Numbered from the stretch's first letter, positions 1 through 11,929 are shown. The stretch is 60,000 nt of DNA from Membranipora membranacea (GCA_914767715.1 OU612072.1:10666001-10726000); one strand, 5' to 3'. Notes: generated from the letters alone by a model not told the origin. Numbers and translations: made by a program.

Positions 1-505
1 CTTCGGTCTCTCTCTGGTCTTTCTTAAGGCTTCATATCTACAACTATTATTCATATTAGGTATCATATTTGTGTCATGAAGGCTGCCGGCAGGATGTAGG
101 ACAGAGCATCATGAATAATTTTTGTAGTAATTTTGTGGGTGATATATCATTGTTATTTGAATTTTCTGTTTAAGATCACTGATTTTAAAAATATACCTGG
201 CCTTGCTTCTAAACTAAGCTCACACTGAGTCAATAACATAAATTCTGTGAAATATTTTGAGATGTGATGGGAAAATTTTTGTACTGTATGACAGGCTGGT
301 GAATCATTTCACCAGCCCATACTGTTTGACGTATAGCTAAACAATATGAGATGTGTTATTTGTCACATAGGTGTTGCTAGGCTTGTGGCTGATGATAAAA
401 CTCAATGAGACAATTTTGTTATCATTAGCGGTTTCACTGGCCATACAACATCCCACAGTGAATGAAATCAACGGAGCCAAACCCTGTGCCGGCCTATATG
501 TAAAA

Positions 506-612
506 TGGAGGGAAAGTCTCCAAGTGGCCAAAAGTTGGAGGGAAATGTTTTCAGTGGTTAAAAATGGAGGGAAGGCTTCTCAGTGGTCGAAAAAGGAGGG
601 AAAGTAGCCAAA
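506..612. repeat. Short tandem repeat, about 4 x 30 bp
   Basis: Four imperfect units of about 30 bp each start with (T)GGAGGGAAAG or GGAGGGAAAT and continue with an AGTGGCCAAAA-like segment. They lie in the left-arm segment (265-885) that has no counterpart in the right arm. The open frame read through them is a repeat artefact. Confidence 0.75.
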
Positions 613-693
613 ATGTTATGATAAAAGGCCATCATACACGAGTGTCTGTTCATTCCAGTGATATAAGTCTATAGAAAGCAGATTGCAAATAAT

Positions 694-862
694 ATGGCTT
701 CACCGGTAATTTTTTTTGGGTATGCTGACATTCAGTCGTTTTTTCAAAGTATTAAGACGTTAACATTGATGACGACAACCTACTTGTCCATGATGGGATG
801 AAAATAGAGAAGGCGTATTGGCAGAAAAAGGCTAAAATTTACAGTGATTATCTTTCCCAAAG
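694..862 (+). other. Possible orphan exon unique to the left arm
   Basis: An ATG at 694 is followed by a short open frame. After an apparent frame change near 750 there is a second open frame (DVNIDDDNLLVHDGMKIEKA and about 13 further codons) that runs to a consensus donor, AG|GTAAGT, at 863. The second half looks protein-like. The two halves are in different frames, and the outgoing phase does not fit the next exon at 1193. It may be a remnant of an inserted gene fragment. I do not recognise the protein. Confidence 0.25.
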
Positions 863-1192
863 GTAAGTGACACAGTTAAAATAAAATAGCCTAGAATTAA
901 TCATTAGCAATTGTGTCCATGATATGATTGTTATACTTATGAAAAACAGGTCAAAGACTACGCGATGTTTTCACCTTTTCATACTTTTTGATGAGGCCCC
1001 AACTGCTCTCTGCCCGCACCCCTTTAATGCAGTGCAAAGTCATAGTCAGAAACATAATGAACTCATTACAATCATCACCACAATATAATAGGTTATTTAT
1101 ATACTCTTATTTAGCCTGCAATGATGACTATATTAGTGGTGGTTTGAGAAAAAATGTGATGATGTGATCTCATCACAAATTATTTTTTTAAG

Positions 1193-2450
1193 GAGCAGTA
1201 GAGGATGTTATCGACCGCAGTGGAACCTCAACCGTCTACAAGTGTTACCACAGGTAAGCATTCTAACTCAGAAACAGTCAAGCCAACAAACTTTGAAACT
1301 AAACGCCAATCCAAACAACCAAATAGACATTGAGGAAGGAAATATTATTAACAATGTTTTTTTGACTGGCCTAATGTATACTCTAAAAAAACCTTTACAG
1401 ATTGATTTACTTCTAGTCTAGAAAGTAAATGATCCGTTTTTGTCTCTGGAAAGGACGGAATAAGAGGTTGTTATACCGAAACTTATTCTAATTTACTGCA
1501 AGTACTATATGTAATGATTGCATTGGTGACTATCATTGACTTGACCAGCATTTTTGTAGATTGTGCAATAGTTACAACTGCTCGAGCAAGCATAAAACCA
1601 CAGTTTATACCTATCCATGGAAAAGATCGGTACAACACATGTAAGTACAACCAAATGTTAAAACTGCATATTCATAAAATTTGATGAAGCAACTCGGGAC
1701 AAAGTTCTTTCAAAACAATTCGGATAACCATTTTGATGGATATATCACTTCTCTGAGGTTTAGTGTAACCCAAGGGGGGGGGGGGAAATTATCAACAATT
1801 AAATCACATCAAGGCTGAGCATTTTCCGGTCCTGCAGCTACAGCTCTAAAGCATGTGCTTCTCAAATGCAGTTCAACCTAGCTAATATTTCTGCCTATCA
1901 AAAGTCGGCAATGCAACTTTCTAAAATTTTCAGTGAGTCCAGTCAGTGATAAAATTTGTGTCTATCTTCCAAGATGGATGTTGTACATCATTGAAATGAT
2001 AATATCACACCCGATAAAACTTAAATACTCAATTGTGCCTGAGCAGACACAACGTTCTCACCAATCATCACATTTTCACAGTAAGTTACCTGTCATAAGC
2101 TGTTCGCTGTAATTTTGTTCTCTATTACAGATAATGAAGCCCTTACTGAAGCCTGGGCCACAGTAGGCCACAAAGTGGAGCACCTTAACGCATATCTTGC
2201 GTGCAGATCACAATACAAAGACCAGCCATCAAACAACCTCCTAAAGAAAAAATATATCACTCTACACCAGGGAATTTCACCTAAATTCCATGGAATTCAT
2301 CAACTTTTGTTGGCTAAGGTGGAACGTATGGAAAAGGATTACTTTCAAAGACATAAGAAGCTATCACGAGGGCCTATAGACAATAAAATAACACAACAAC
2401 TGAATGCTGTCAGCCATTTCCTGAAGCTTTTAAAATTTCCAAAAGCTTGA
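1193..2450 (+). pseudogene. Left-arm copy of an unrecognised spliced gene, frameshifted
   Basis: Three exons can be placed by comparison with the other arm: 1193-1253, 1560-1640 and 2131-2450 (stop TGA 2448-2450). All have AG acceptors, and the first two have GTAAGC/GTAAGT donors. Exon phases in the right-arm copy fix the frame as GAV...DRSGT.TVYKCYH, then LCNSYNCSSKHKTTVYTYP, then NEALTEAWATVGHKVEHLNA and about 90 more residues. On the left the middle exon is 81 nt, against 80 nt on the right. It therefore ends in phase 2, while the last exon needs phase 1, so the reading frame is broken. The first exon is also 21 nt shorter than its partner, in frame. The upstream exon is missing. I recognise no known domain; the last exon encodes a basic, probably helical C-terminus. 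Confidence 0.6.
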
Positions 2451-4380
2451 TGCAGTGTTATTTTTTTGCATTGGCAGCTTGTCTTTTGAGGTGTTCCTTT
2501 TATTTTGCATACCATGATCATTACCTATTGTCTGAGATTGTATTACTATTATTCACACAATGGTCTCATTCCCAGCAGTTGAGCACAAATGTTCTCCAAA
2601 ATGTAAAACAGTTTTTTGTCAAAGATACTCACATGGTGTGGTAGGTGGATACGTTTTTAACCAGGATAAAAGTGTGCTTTTCTTGGGATTTTCCATGTTG
2701 GTAGATGTTAGGCCTTCCAATTGCTTCCTCAATCACTAGCAGAGTCTTTGTCATGGAAACCTGTGGAACACAAATTCAAATATAGCATTCATAACATTCA
2801 TATACTAGGCCTAGGCCTACAACCATCTGACATTCACATCTAAACAATATTTTAGTAGCCTACTTGGTTAGGTATCACAGATTCTTTTCTATTTATTAAC
2901 TTGTACCAATAAAAATTGACACACCAATCTGCCTATCTATATGATATTTCCCCTATTATTGTATTGGCAAAACGTGGCAATGATTCAAGAAGCATAACTG
3001 AAACCAGTCACGTCATGACTATCACAGGATTGCTAGGAAAAGCACCCGATATGTCCATTCACAAAGCCTGTCCGTATACAGTGTTTTTTGTTGAACTTCC
3101 CAAGCACCAGGGCAAGAATATGGTAGCCATCCAGATAGTCTGTTTGCCCAAAGCACCAGGGTGTTTAATATGGTAGCATTCCCAGTGAGGATAAAGAAAC
3201 AGAATCTGGTACGGAACTCAGTGGATTACAATGACAGATAAACAAAGCTCTGAGCGGCTACAGAATTCGACGGACAGAACAAACTTCATTGTTTAAAGTT
3301 GCATGAAATGTTTGTTTGATGAATGTTTTTATTTGATTTAATTTGATTTGATTTATTTGATTCATAATTGTGTAAGTTGAAAGTAAGATGACCGAGGACG
3401 CTCATGTTTTCAAGTCCGGTTGGATGTTATATCTGGATATTGACATTTTAATTAAGGTTTCATTACCAGAGGAATGTCAGGACCCTCATGATTGATTTAT
3501 AAGTAGATTGTGTAAATTAAAAATAATGAGCAATTAATTTCCCTGGTATGTTAATAATGTTTCCTGTTAATGCTGTGCATCACTAATAAGTTTCATATAT
3601 AATGTAATGCTCTCCTAACTATCGTCAGTTGTGATATTGGGATCGAGAATAAAAGTAGCAATTCTATCAGCTCACTCTTTCCTTATTAACACCTCACCCT
3701 ATCCAACTCAAAAGAATTCTCCCAATATAATTCACCATCGGGATACAACACTAAATCATTACACGCATCATAAATACAGGACATTATCAGACGCAAAGAT
3801 GTAACTATAACACCAACCAAATGACATCTTTTCAGTTACATCAACTCACCAGTGACCATCATCTTTTCGGAGCTGGTAATCCTTAACTACTCTTCCAGTG
3901 AACAGGTTAAATCACTAATTATGTAGTCACAGGACAGGTTTCTCCTTGGGAGGACTGTAGTGTAGTGTATTTTCTATGAGTGATTTTACTTCTTTTGTTA
4001 TTTACTGTCCACAACACAGATGTTCTGCAGGGGGCCTTTGGTCCACAAGTTAGTTAGTGAAGTTTTGTAAAATCCCTGGGCCTATTCCTTTGCTTATCTG
4101 TCTTCAGTACAGAAACTCAATGGCAGTGAGTGAGCATGAACAATGGCACTGCAGTTAGTAATGGAACAGGTTTGTCACTCATTTCTTGGGCTCTAATTTC
4201 CTAGTACTAGTTATGATAACCTACTAATACGTCTTGCCAGTATACTACGGGTGCTGAGTTGTTATTGAGGTTACTGATTGGATAATGATGATATTGATTG
4301 TGTTCCCATGGAAAAGTAGAGCATAACTCCTCAGCACCAAACAAAATAGGGATAAATCTGGTTTTCCTATGATAGCCAGT
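2451..4380. other. Non-coding part of the left arm
   Basis: I see no supportable gene here. The stretch holds a TTGAT-type simple repeat (about 3333-3365), an 860-bp segment absent from the right arm (2985-3847), and conserved inverted-repeat DNA on both sides of it. The 86-codon frame at 2916-3176 crosses the break between conserved and non-conserved DNA and is not maintained in the other arm. Confidence 0.5.
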
Positions 4381-7280
4381 GAGTATCTGGAAACGTTGTT
4401 GAAGAGAATCTTGAAAGCATATCGGTGATAAATATTTAAATTAGGAATAATACAATTAGGTTTGTAAAAAAGATGTTTCATCACCTGTATATTGAAGCAA
4501 GGAGATAATTTCAGGTCGCAGTAAAGTTAAACTTCTTGGGTCAATAAGCTTAAGTCAAGAGAAAATGCTTTCCCTTAACCCTACATTTTATCTTGATTAG
4601 CCTTTTGATGCTATATGAAATTTTGTAGCTCTTGTTCATTGAAATAACATTGATGGAGGATCTTTTTTTCAAATATGAATAAACATTCCAATCATAAATG
4701 GTCTACCCTGGTGGGATAAAATTTAGCAACAGTTGAGGTTAACTGATTAGAGGGCTCATTAATGTTTTCTCGCCTAGCCTAACTTTGGTTGTACCTAATG
4801 GTAATAAGTTATAAGAGTGAGTAAAGTTTAGCTAGCCTTAAATTAAGTTAAATCCGTCACACGCGAAATGGAAAACTCTTCTGCTATGAATACTTCTCTC
4901 CTCTTAAAAGAATAGTGGTCAATTTATACCAGCTAAATATAACACAGCTGTTCTCGAACCACTGATAATACGGCTGCTCTATCAGCATTGTTTGACAATT
5001 GCTGTAGTATAAAACTGTGTGCTGCGTCCCTATCACCTGCCACCAAATTATCACCTGAAATAAGAGTTTTCCATAAAAAAATGAACTTAGCACAGCACAG
5101 TGTACTGGGGATACTAATACAAAAAATATCCACCATTTTATTTTATGCTGCTACACCTTACCCACTTTTGGTTCGCAATGATAAGAAACCAAAATATATC
5201 CATAGATAACAGTGTCAAAGCTTCCTTGTAATGGCGGGCTATCACATAACAAAAAGGAATGGTCTTGGCAAAATCCAAAGGCATATGAGCAGAATCAATC
5301 ACAATCAATCAAATCAATCAACAACAACAAGAATGCAGTGCATTATATATCCCCATTAAGCTGTGCGTCATTGAGTGACATCAAATACATCTTAATATTT
5401 CTGTCTTCTTTTTTATGGACATCAACCTCTCAAACCTGGCAAAATACAGGACTTCAGGTCCACTTATATAAACTGCATAATCAAAAACACTACATCATCT
5501 ATATTGGTAAATACTTCTTAACCTCAAAAAGTAATTATTAACACTGCTATCATTTAGTCAGTCCAAATATTTATGTGGTAACCCCTGATCACATATATAG
5601 ACCTTGATTTTGATGTAAAATGATTAAAACTTACTCAGCCAGCCACACCTTCATGTTACAATGCTGATGATTGTGATCGAGAAATGGAATTTTGAATGTT
5701 TGAAATTGATATCAATTGAAGTAATGGATCACTATTTGCATCGCAAAGCATTTATGCCTGCAAAGGCATAGGCGATGTTAAATGCTGCTCAATTTTGGTT
5801 AAGATCAAGCATATATCCTCCTGTCTTCTTAAAACAATAATAATTATCGATCGATTTAACAAGCACTTGCAGATGTTTTGCTTTAATTTCAGGAGAGACA
5901 GCTATTGATCAGGTTGTCTTCTCATTTTGTAGGAAGAGAGCAATCTACAATGTAAAGCAAAATCAGTATTATATTTTATTTTTAGCAAATTTGATGTGCA
6001 TCCTAAAAGACCACGTAATTGGACAACATAACATAGCAATATTAAACATCCAAATGGGAGCAAGAACAATGCAATTTGCTCATTGTTGCGATGTAGCGGA
6101 AAATTTTTTGAGTCCAAGTGTGGGCATTCACTAGGCATCGTAAAATGTTTATCCCACTAAAACTGTATTGTATCTGAACAACTTATGGTTTTATGTGACT
6201 GAAATAAGCAATTTCACATGCATTGTGCGGCATTATAGATCATGTCCGAGTTGAGGATAGGACAGGTGGATGTGAGATAAATGGAGACAGTGGGACTTGA
6301 TAATACACAGATTTCAAGGATGTGAGCTAGCTAAGCAATAGAAAATGCTGATCCCTGATTTTCTATTTGGTTATTTATGGATTTCTATGACAAATTGATC
6401 TATTTTATTATAGATCACATATTTTATGCCAAATCAGTACCCGCCCACCAAACCGTGATCTCAAAAGATTTGAAAGTCCCTACGCTTTACCATAGAAACA
6501 CTTTTGCCAATGGATATTGACAACCTTGTATTTGCACTCAAAAAATATGAAGCATTTTAAATCTCAACGCAAATGCCAATAATGTGTCTCCGCTCCAGGT
6601 TATCCAAATGTTATTTATTCATATGATGGCCCTATGATTCAACAAGATCAAGATCAACAGTTATTCAAATGACATCGGTTTTGCTTTAATATGTTTTTTT
6701 CTTCTTTAATAACATTTTTTCTATGCAGGTGTTTAAGAGGTCAAGTTTCTATGTGTCCAAGTTTGTTTGGTGACAACCCACTATTCTGCCACCCATCGAG
6801 TGACTTTGCGTTGCAATTTAATCCAATATTTGAATGTACATGATCATCTCTTATATCATGTGCCAGCTGCCAATTATGCTAAGCAACATTTGATAAAAAA
6901 CTGGTAAATATTGGCAAGGCATGCATCCTTAACAAATTGTTTAAAGCAGGGCACAATTATTATTCTCATGTGGGTTTTTAAAACTCTTGAATCGCCAGGC
7001 TTTTACTGATTTTCGAAGCTGTCAGCTTAATGTTATTTCAAATACCGGCCAGACTATCAAAATATCATATACCATTGAAAAACTGGCTTATAACTAACTT
7101 CCTCATATAATGTGAATCTCAGGCTAAATCAAATTAAGGATCACTCAGTACTGTTTTTGTGTAAGACAAGACTCAGAAATTTCGAACACCTGTCAATTGT
7201 TAAGTAAACAAATCAATCATAATTATGAAAACATTCCGTTGGATTAAATTTATATTAAAAACAGACATGAATGTGTATCC
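4381..7280. other. Intergenic stretch upstream of gene 1
   Basis: No gene or recognisable mobile element is supported here. The short frames at 4884-5541 and 5902-6138 lack splice signals, protein-like composition or homologous copies in the window. A CAATCAAT-rich simple stretch lies at about 5296-5325. Confidence 0.4.
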
Positions 7281-7360
7281 CTTTGAGTTTCATTTAAGCA
7301 AAATAACTTGACAAGGTCGGGAACGGATTTCACAGATAAAGAGCATAGCGTGATACTGTC
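7281..7360 (+). promoter_or_regulatory. Conserved leader upstream of gene 1
   Basis: About 80 bases before the ATG match the equivalent bases before gene 2 (about 15990-16067): both contain TTTGAGTTTCATTT, a GGGAACGGATT/GGGAACAGATT block and a CACAGATA.AGAGCA block just before the start. This is probably shared 5' UTR or core promoter kept since the tandem duplication. No TATA box is convincingly placed. Confidence 0.5.
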
Positions 7361-7559
7361 ATGATGGCCAGTAGTATGGCAATAAGCTATGAAAATTATT
7401 CGTATTCTAATAATCCTGAAACATGTGACGAACCATTTCAAAATCAACAGTGTACCAGGGAAGATGGATATGTGGATGATGTTTATGAGGAAATGCCAAA
7501 TGTACATGACATAAATGTAGGTGATCATTCGAATTCATTGACAGACACACAGGAACCAG
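7361..7559 (+). CDS. Gene 1 exon 1: start and cytoplasmic tail
   Basis: This exon begins MMASSMAIS; the second ATG (7364) aligns with the gene 2 start and may be the real one. It ends CCAG|GTAAAT in phase 1. The tail is acidic and holds closely spaced tyrosines, including YVDDVYEEM, where YEEM fits the YxxM motif bound by PI3-kinase SH2 domains. It extends about 13 nt past the splice position used in gene 2. Confidence 0.7.
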
Positions 7560-7964
7560 GTAAATGTTAACTAAAAGCTATGGAATCAGTTTTAACTTCT
7601 CTGATGGGGGTCACTACAACTAAAGCATTGAATTGATTTGTCAGACTTCAAGTTTTCCGAAAGCAACCTTGATGGGCCTCCATACGTGCATTGTGAATTA
7701 CCTTTCTATCATATATGTCGGCTTTACTATGTATTCTAGTTGCACGGATGAGCACAATTTACAAAATCAAAATTAAAACTTGAGGGAGGTAGAAACTTGT
7801 AGCAGACAATAGCCTGCCTCATGAAATGAATTCAATTTTTTCATTCTTAGTTGTTGTTAATACTTTATTGGCTATCAATAACCACTCATCTTGAGTTGCA
7901 ACTTTTGAATGCCCGCAGTATGATAAGTATGTCCACTATAACCAAATTTCTTTTTCATGTTTAG

Positions 7965-8150
7965 GGAATGGAGTCAACTCCGCTCAACATGAAGATATAC
8001 AAAACATGACACCAACCCAACCTAACGAACCGAAACCTGGAAGCTGCCACTGTATACTCTTCATAGTACTCATATCTCTGGTCATCAGTTTATCAGCAGT
8101 CACAGGATACCTGGTGTATGAACAGGTCAAACTTACGTCGGAAGTGAAAG
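7965..8150 (+). CDS. Gene 1 exon 2: transmembrane segment
   Basis: The acceptor is TTTAG and the donor AAAG|GTGATT; the exon is 186 nt, phase 1-1. After a Pro/Gln/Asn-rich part come the hydrophobic residues CILFIVLISLVISLSAVTGY, a single transmembrane helix. No signal peptide precedes it and basic residues are few. The order of parts (CUB at the C-terminus) argues for type II topology. Confidence 0.8.
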
Positions 8151-8412
8151 GTGATTATTGATGTTCATAACGATCAATAATATTTGGATTTGGCAAACAA
8201 TTTGTTCTTTAGTAAGTCAATTTGGCACAACTCTGTGCCCGTCTTAAATAAGGAAATAAAACCGCCCGATAAACATTAACATGCAGACTAACTCTTGGTT
8301 AAATGGAACTGCATGTGTGCCTGTTACAAAATCAAGTATCAAAGGTGAGCAATGTACTTTTATGAGAGTGTGTTGTTTTAACATGCAACGCATATATATT
8401 TTTATATCCCAG

Positions 8413-8562
8413 ATATTACTGACAACTATGCTGCAGTCAAGAGGTTGAACCAGATACTTTCAAGGTTCAGGGATGATTATGAGGACAAGATACTTGCTTC
8501 ATTGAATCAGTCAGCGATTGATTCTTTTTTCACAGAGCTCAACCGATCAATTAACAGTAGAG
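8413..8562 (+). CDS. Gene 1 exon 3: stalk, membrane-proximal
   Basis: This 150-nt exon is phase 1-1 with a CCCAG acceptor and an AGAG|GTAAAA donor. It starts DITDNYAAVKRLNQIL and contains ASLNQSAIDSFFTELNRSI, matching gene 2 exon 3. It has NQS and NRS glycosylation sequons and a probable coiled coil. Confidence 0.75.
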
Positions 8563-8668
8563 GTAAAATATGATTGCACATATCTGTATAATTTACAGAA
8601 TATAAATATTGTAGATATTACAAGTATGCTAATGTATATTCAACATGGTTATCCTTCTATGTTAACAG

Positions 8669-8862
8669 TAAACCTACAAGATATGAAACACAAACAGATG
8701 CTGAATGAATCACTTAATCAATGGAACAAAGTTGTGACAGTAAGCTGTCCGTGACTTATCAGAGTACAATGAGAGATATAGTCTCTGTGAATCAGACAGT
8801 CTCTGCACTAGAGCAATCAATTTCGTTGGCTACATTGAGACTAAACCAATCCCTCAGTACAG
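8669..8862 (+). pseudogene. Gene 1 stalk exon 4, 1-nt deletion
   Basis: This is a paralogue of the stalk cassette, with MKHKQMLNESL, then SCDSKLSVTYQSTM and VNQTVSALEQS. It is 194 nt where paralogues are 195 or 195 plus multiples of three. One G is missing after CAA at about 8721 (paralogues read CAAGTGGAACAA), so the frame changes and meets TGA at about 8752. Splice sites are intact. Confidence 0.75.
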
Positions 8863-8979
8863 GTAACCTTGAATTCGTGACATGCTATTTTCTTCCACAA
8901 TTGTTTTGCAAGCAGCAACAGTACAACAATGCTCAATTTTTGCTGTCAATAAAGCTTTCTTCGCTTCATATTTCAACAG

Positions 8980-9057
8980 AGACAGCAAACCTAAATATGT
9001 ATATGGTTCTAGCGTCCCTGAATCCATCGGTGGTTGACCAATCAGTAATCAATCAAG
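8980..9057 (+). CDS. Gene 1 stalk exon 5, A-type module
   Basis: The exon is 78 nt, phase 1-1, with acceptor TTTCAACAG and donor CAAG|GTGAAA. It encodes ETANLNMYMVLASLNPSVVD plus six residues, matching the second half of gene 2 exon 3 (NLAMYMLLASLNQSVIDSI). Confidence 0.65.
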
Positions 9058-10557
9058 GTGAAAGATTACTGCACAATACATTGGTAATGATTGTCAGAAT
9101 AATTTTAGCATTAATATTAATTCATGGATTAGTGACGAAATACACAGTATGGCTAATTGTGGAGACCTTTCATGAATACAATAAATCATCATCATTTGAA
9201 TAAGGTGATACCGCCTTATTTTGTACTCCTCTTGACTCGTGGTCTTGGCTCAAGAAATGGATTAGTGTTGAAGAACTTCCCAGCATGAGAGCATTGATTT
9301 GCATTTGATACAGGCACATGAGTTCGTACATGCTCTCGTTCTCTATCCCTGTCTGCTTCCAATGAACTTAACCTCCAGGAAGAACAACTCATAGTGAAGC
9401 TGGCTGCTGATTGGCTAATTCCAAAAAATTGAAAAATGATGTGCATGCATAAATGATGGTCACTTTAAATTGGAGAGTGATCAGTAAAAAATGGAAATGG
9501 AATCATTAGGAGTAATTGTTTATGATGAAACATGGTTATGAGGGATAACAGGACTGATACCTCCAACTGCCTGTCCAACATTCCATTCCTCAGCATATCT
9601 TGCTTGGATATGCTGATTTTAATGGGTTTTCATCATTTTACAATCAAAATGTGAATGTTCAATGTATTTACCTGCAAGGTATATGTTCTTTGCAATATAG
9701 CCCCTAGCCCCTTGTTTTTAGATTGATCAATTATGGGTTCTGCATAGAGATTCCAGGATTTATAGAGTGAAAAATTAACATTTTAATGATTTTTCTCTGC
9801 ATTATTTTTGAGGTTTAAGCATTGTATATCTGAAAAGGATGGCACCTCAACTGTCAATGAGCATCTTCTCTATAGTCCCATGTCTCAGTTTAGTGAAATA
9901 AACAGTCAATTATGAGAATATTTGGTGTCAACACCATGGCCATCAAGCCTCATCACTAAGCATATTCACAGAATTGCGGTTATTTTCTAGTGAGTCAGTG
10001 TATTCAGTGTAACCCACCCTAATTGCTACAAAAAACTTGGGCTATCATGGAGTTATGTTTCCAATTTAGTGTGTTTTTGAGAGGACAACTCTGAACCAAC
10101 TGCACACATCTCAATTGGTCATGTGACTGCAGTTGTTCTTCCTTGAGGTTTAATTCATTGATGAATATATAGCTTTGGGTCAGTTATTTGATGTAGCTTA
10201 AATTCTGGCAGCTTCATCAAGTTTCTTTATATTCAAGAGTCAAAAGTTTCAAATGGTAGACATATACGCAAAATGTGTGTTCATGACATATGCCCCTACA
10301 CAAGGCTCGTGTGCGATCGAATGCAAGGCTTTACTTTGATAAGTTGAAACTTCATTCCTAGTTTCCTGATTGAGCTGGTCCTTGGCTCATTTTGAAGGTT
10401 ATTAACTGGAGCAGTTCCTTTACTTATTTTGAGCTTTATTTCCTCAAGAATTCAAACGCAAGCTACTTGTCTAAGGTTTAAAACGGATAGGCTCTATCAT
10501 TACCAAATGTAAGAAATGTCAATATCAAAGTGCTTATCATATTTCTGTTGTTCACAG

Positions 10558-10773
10558 TCGATGAACAATATATGGAACACAAACAAAGACTAAATCAATC
10601 ACTTATTCAAGTGGAACAAAATTGTGACAGTAAACTCTCTATGGCTCAACATAGTACCATGAGAGGTATGTTCTCTGTGAATCAGACAGTCTCTGCACTG
10701 GAGCAAGCACTGACCTCTGTGACGCAATCACTTTTATCGGCTACATCGAGGCTAGACCGATCCATCAGTACAG
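10558..10773 (+). CDS. Gene 1 stalk exon 6, B-type cassette
   Basis: The exon is 216 nt, phase 1-1, with acceptor TTCACAG and donor ACAG|GTAAGC. It contains EHKQRLNQSLIQVEQNCDSK, SVNQTVSALEQ and SATSRLDRSISTG. Compared with the 195-nt cassettes it has seven extra residues (TSVTQSL), one coiled-coil heptad. It has one Cys and two N-glycosylation sequons (NQS, NQT). Confidence 0.75.
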
Positions 10774-11127
10774 GTAAGCTTGAATTCATGTCATGCTGTT
10801 TTTTATCAACCATTTTTTGTGAGCATCAATAGTTCAGACATACTCAATGCTGATTGTCAAGTGGTTAAGGGTCATACCTCATGAAGCTCGACAATTTTAA
10901 AGCTTTACGATTCAGATTATTGTTCACATTCTGCCGTTACAACAATGTTCAAGCATTATGATGCAATGCGTACCATGACTTCGGAGATGACTGTGTTAAA
11001 TTAATCGTTTATCTGCACAATATTTTAGTGATGATTGTCAGGAAAGTTCAAAGAGTGTGAGAATTGTCAATATCCGTACTAAGCCCCTTGATTTTTGAAA
11101 TGGTTATCATCTTTCTATGTTTAATAG

Positions 11128-11322
11128 TCAATATACAAGACATGGAACACAAACAGATGCTGAATCAATCACTTATTCATGTGGAACAAAGTTGTGACAA
11201 TAAGCTCTCCATAACTCATCAGAGTACCATGAAAGATATAGTCTCTGTGAATAATACAGTCTCTGCACTAGAGCAATCGCTTTCATCGGCTACATCGAGG
11301 CTAGACCATTCCATCAGTACAG
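11128..11322 (+). CDS. Gene 1 stalk exon 7, B-type cassette
   Basis: The exon is 195 nt, phase 1-1, with acceptor TTAATAG and donor ACAG|GTAACC. It contains EHKQMLNQSLIHVEQSCDNK, SVNNTVSALEQS and SATSRLDHSISTG. It has a single Cys and sequons NQS and NNT. Intron sequence on both sides also resembles that around exon 6, so exon and intron were duplicated together. Confidence 0.75.
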
Positions 11323-11710
11323 GTAACCTTGAATTCATGACATGCTATTTTTTCTTCACAATTCTTTTTAAAAATAGCAATAGTACAACCGTGACAGTAC
11401 TCAATGCTCATTGTCATGTGGTTGATGGTCATACCTTATGGAGCGAACATTTCAAATTTTTTAAATATTTGGATCGTTGTTCACCGTTCCGCCGTTACAA
11501 GCATGTTCAAGCTTCTTTTTGTAATGCCCACTTTCTATCCTGCAACAGCTTTGTTTGATTCATTGTATTTATCAACTAAACAATTTAAGATTATTAGTTA
11601 GGAATATTTCAATCGTAACAACATTCTTGAAAAGTATAAACAATGTTTTGAACATAATAAAAAAAAGGGGAGTACGGTAAGGTTCAAAGATCATCATGAA
11701 GGCACGATGG

Positions 11711-11806
11711 AGATATCAAACCTGGCGATCTATATGTTTCTTGCTTTCAATGAATCAGTCAGTGGTTGATTCCCTCGTGGAACCCCAACAATCATTAGTT
11801 AGTGAA
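11711..11806 (+). pseudogene. Relic of an A-type stalk exon
   Basis: The DNA matches the NLAMYMLLASLNQSVIDS part of gene 2 exon 3, but an extra T in the GCTTTCAATGAATC region shifts the frame. No polypyrimidine tract or AG acceptor precedes it. The donor position reads AAG|GTTGAAG. Confidence 0.55.
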
Positions 11807-11929
11807 GGTTGAAGATAACTGCACAAAAATTTGGTTATTTTTGTCAGAAAGGGTTAAAGACTGTAAGGATTATCAATATTAGTGGTATTTTCGTATGTAT
11901 GTATGATTATCATATTTCTTTTTATAAAG

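Larger units (their letters stand above)
1..4380. repeat. Left arm of a large inverted duplication
   Basis: Read as reverse complement, this stretch matches about 39022-42597 over most of its length. Base 1 pairs with about 42597, and the inner edge near 4380 pairs with about 39022. The match is clear around the exons at 1193-2450, around the TAGGCCTA-rich stretch near 2805-2825, and at 4260-4380. Two segments have no counterpart in the other arm: about 265-885, and about 2985-3847, where the right arm has a shorter unrelated stretch. The arm probably starts before this window. The spacer of about 34.6 kb holds the CUB gene cluster. Confidence 0.9.

Noticed and set aside
1164-1421. 85-codon open frame starting MISSQIIF, also present in the other arm
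   Set aside because: It is open in both arms, but exon phases in the right copy place the real frame one base away (GAVKKV...). The apparent conservation is that of the underlying exon.
2916-3176. 86-codon frame in the left arm
   Set aside because: It runs across the edge of a segment absent from the other arm and has no splice signals or recognisable content.
9216-9446. Minus-strand frame of 76 codons
   Set aside because: It lies inside a gene 1 intron, with low-complexity RDRERE-type composition and no support from paralogous introns.
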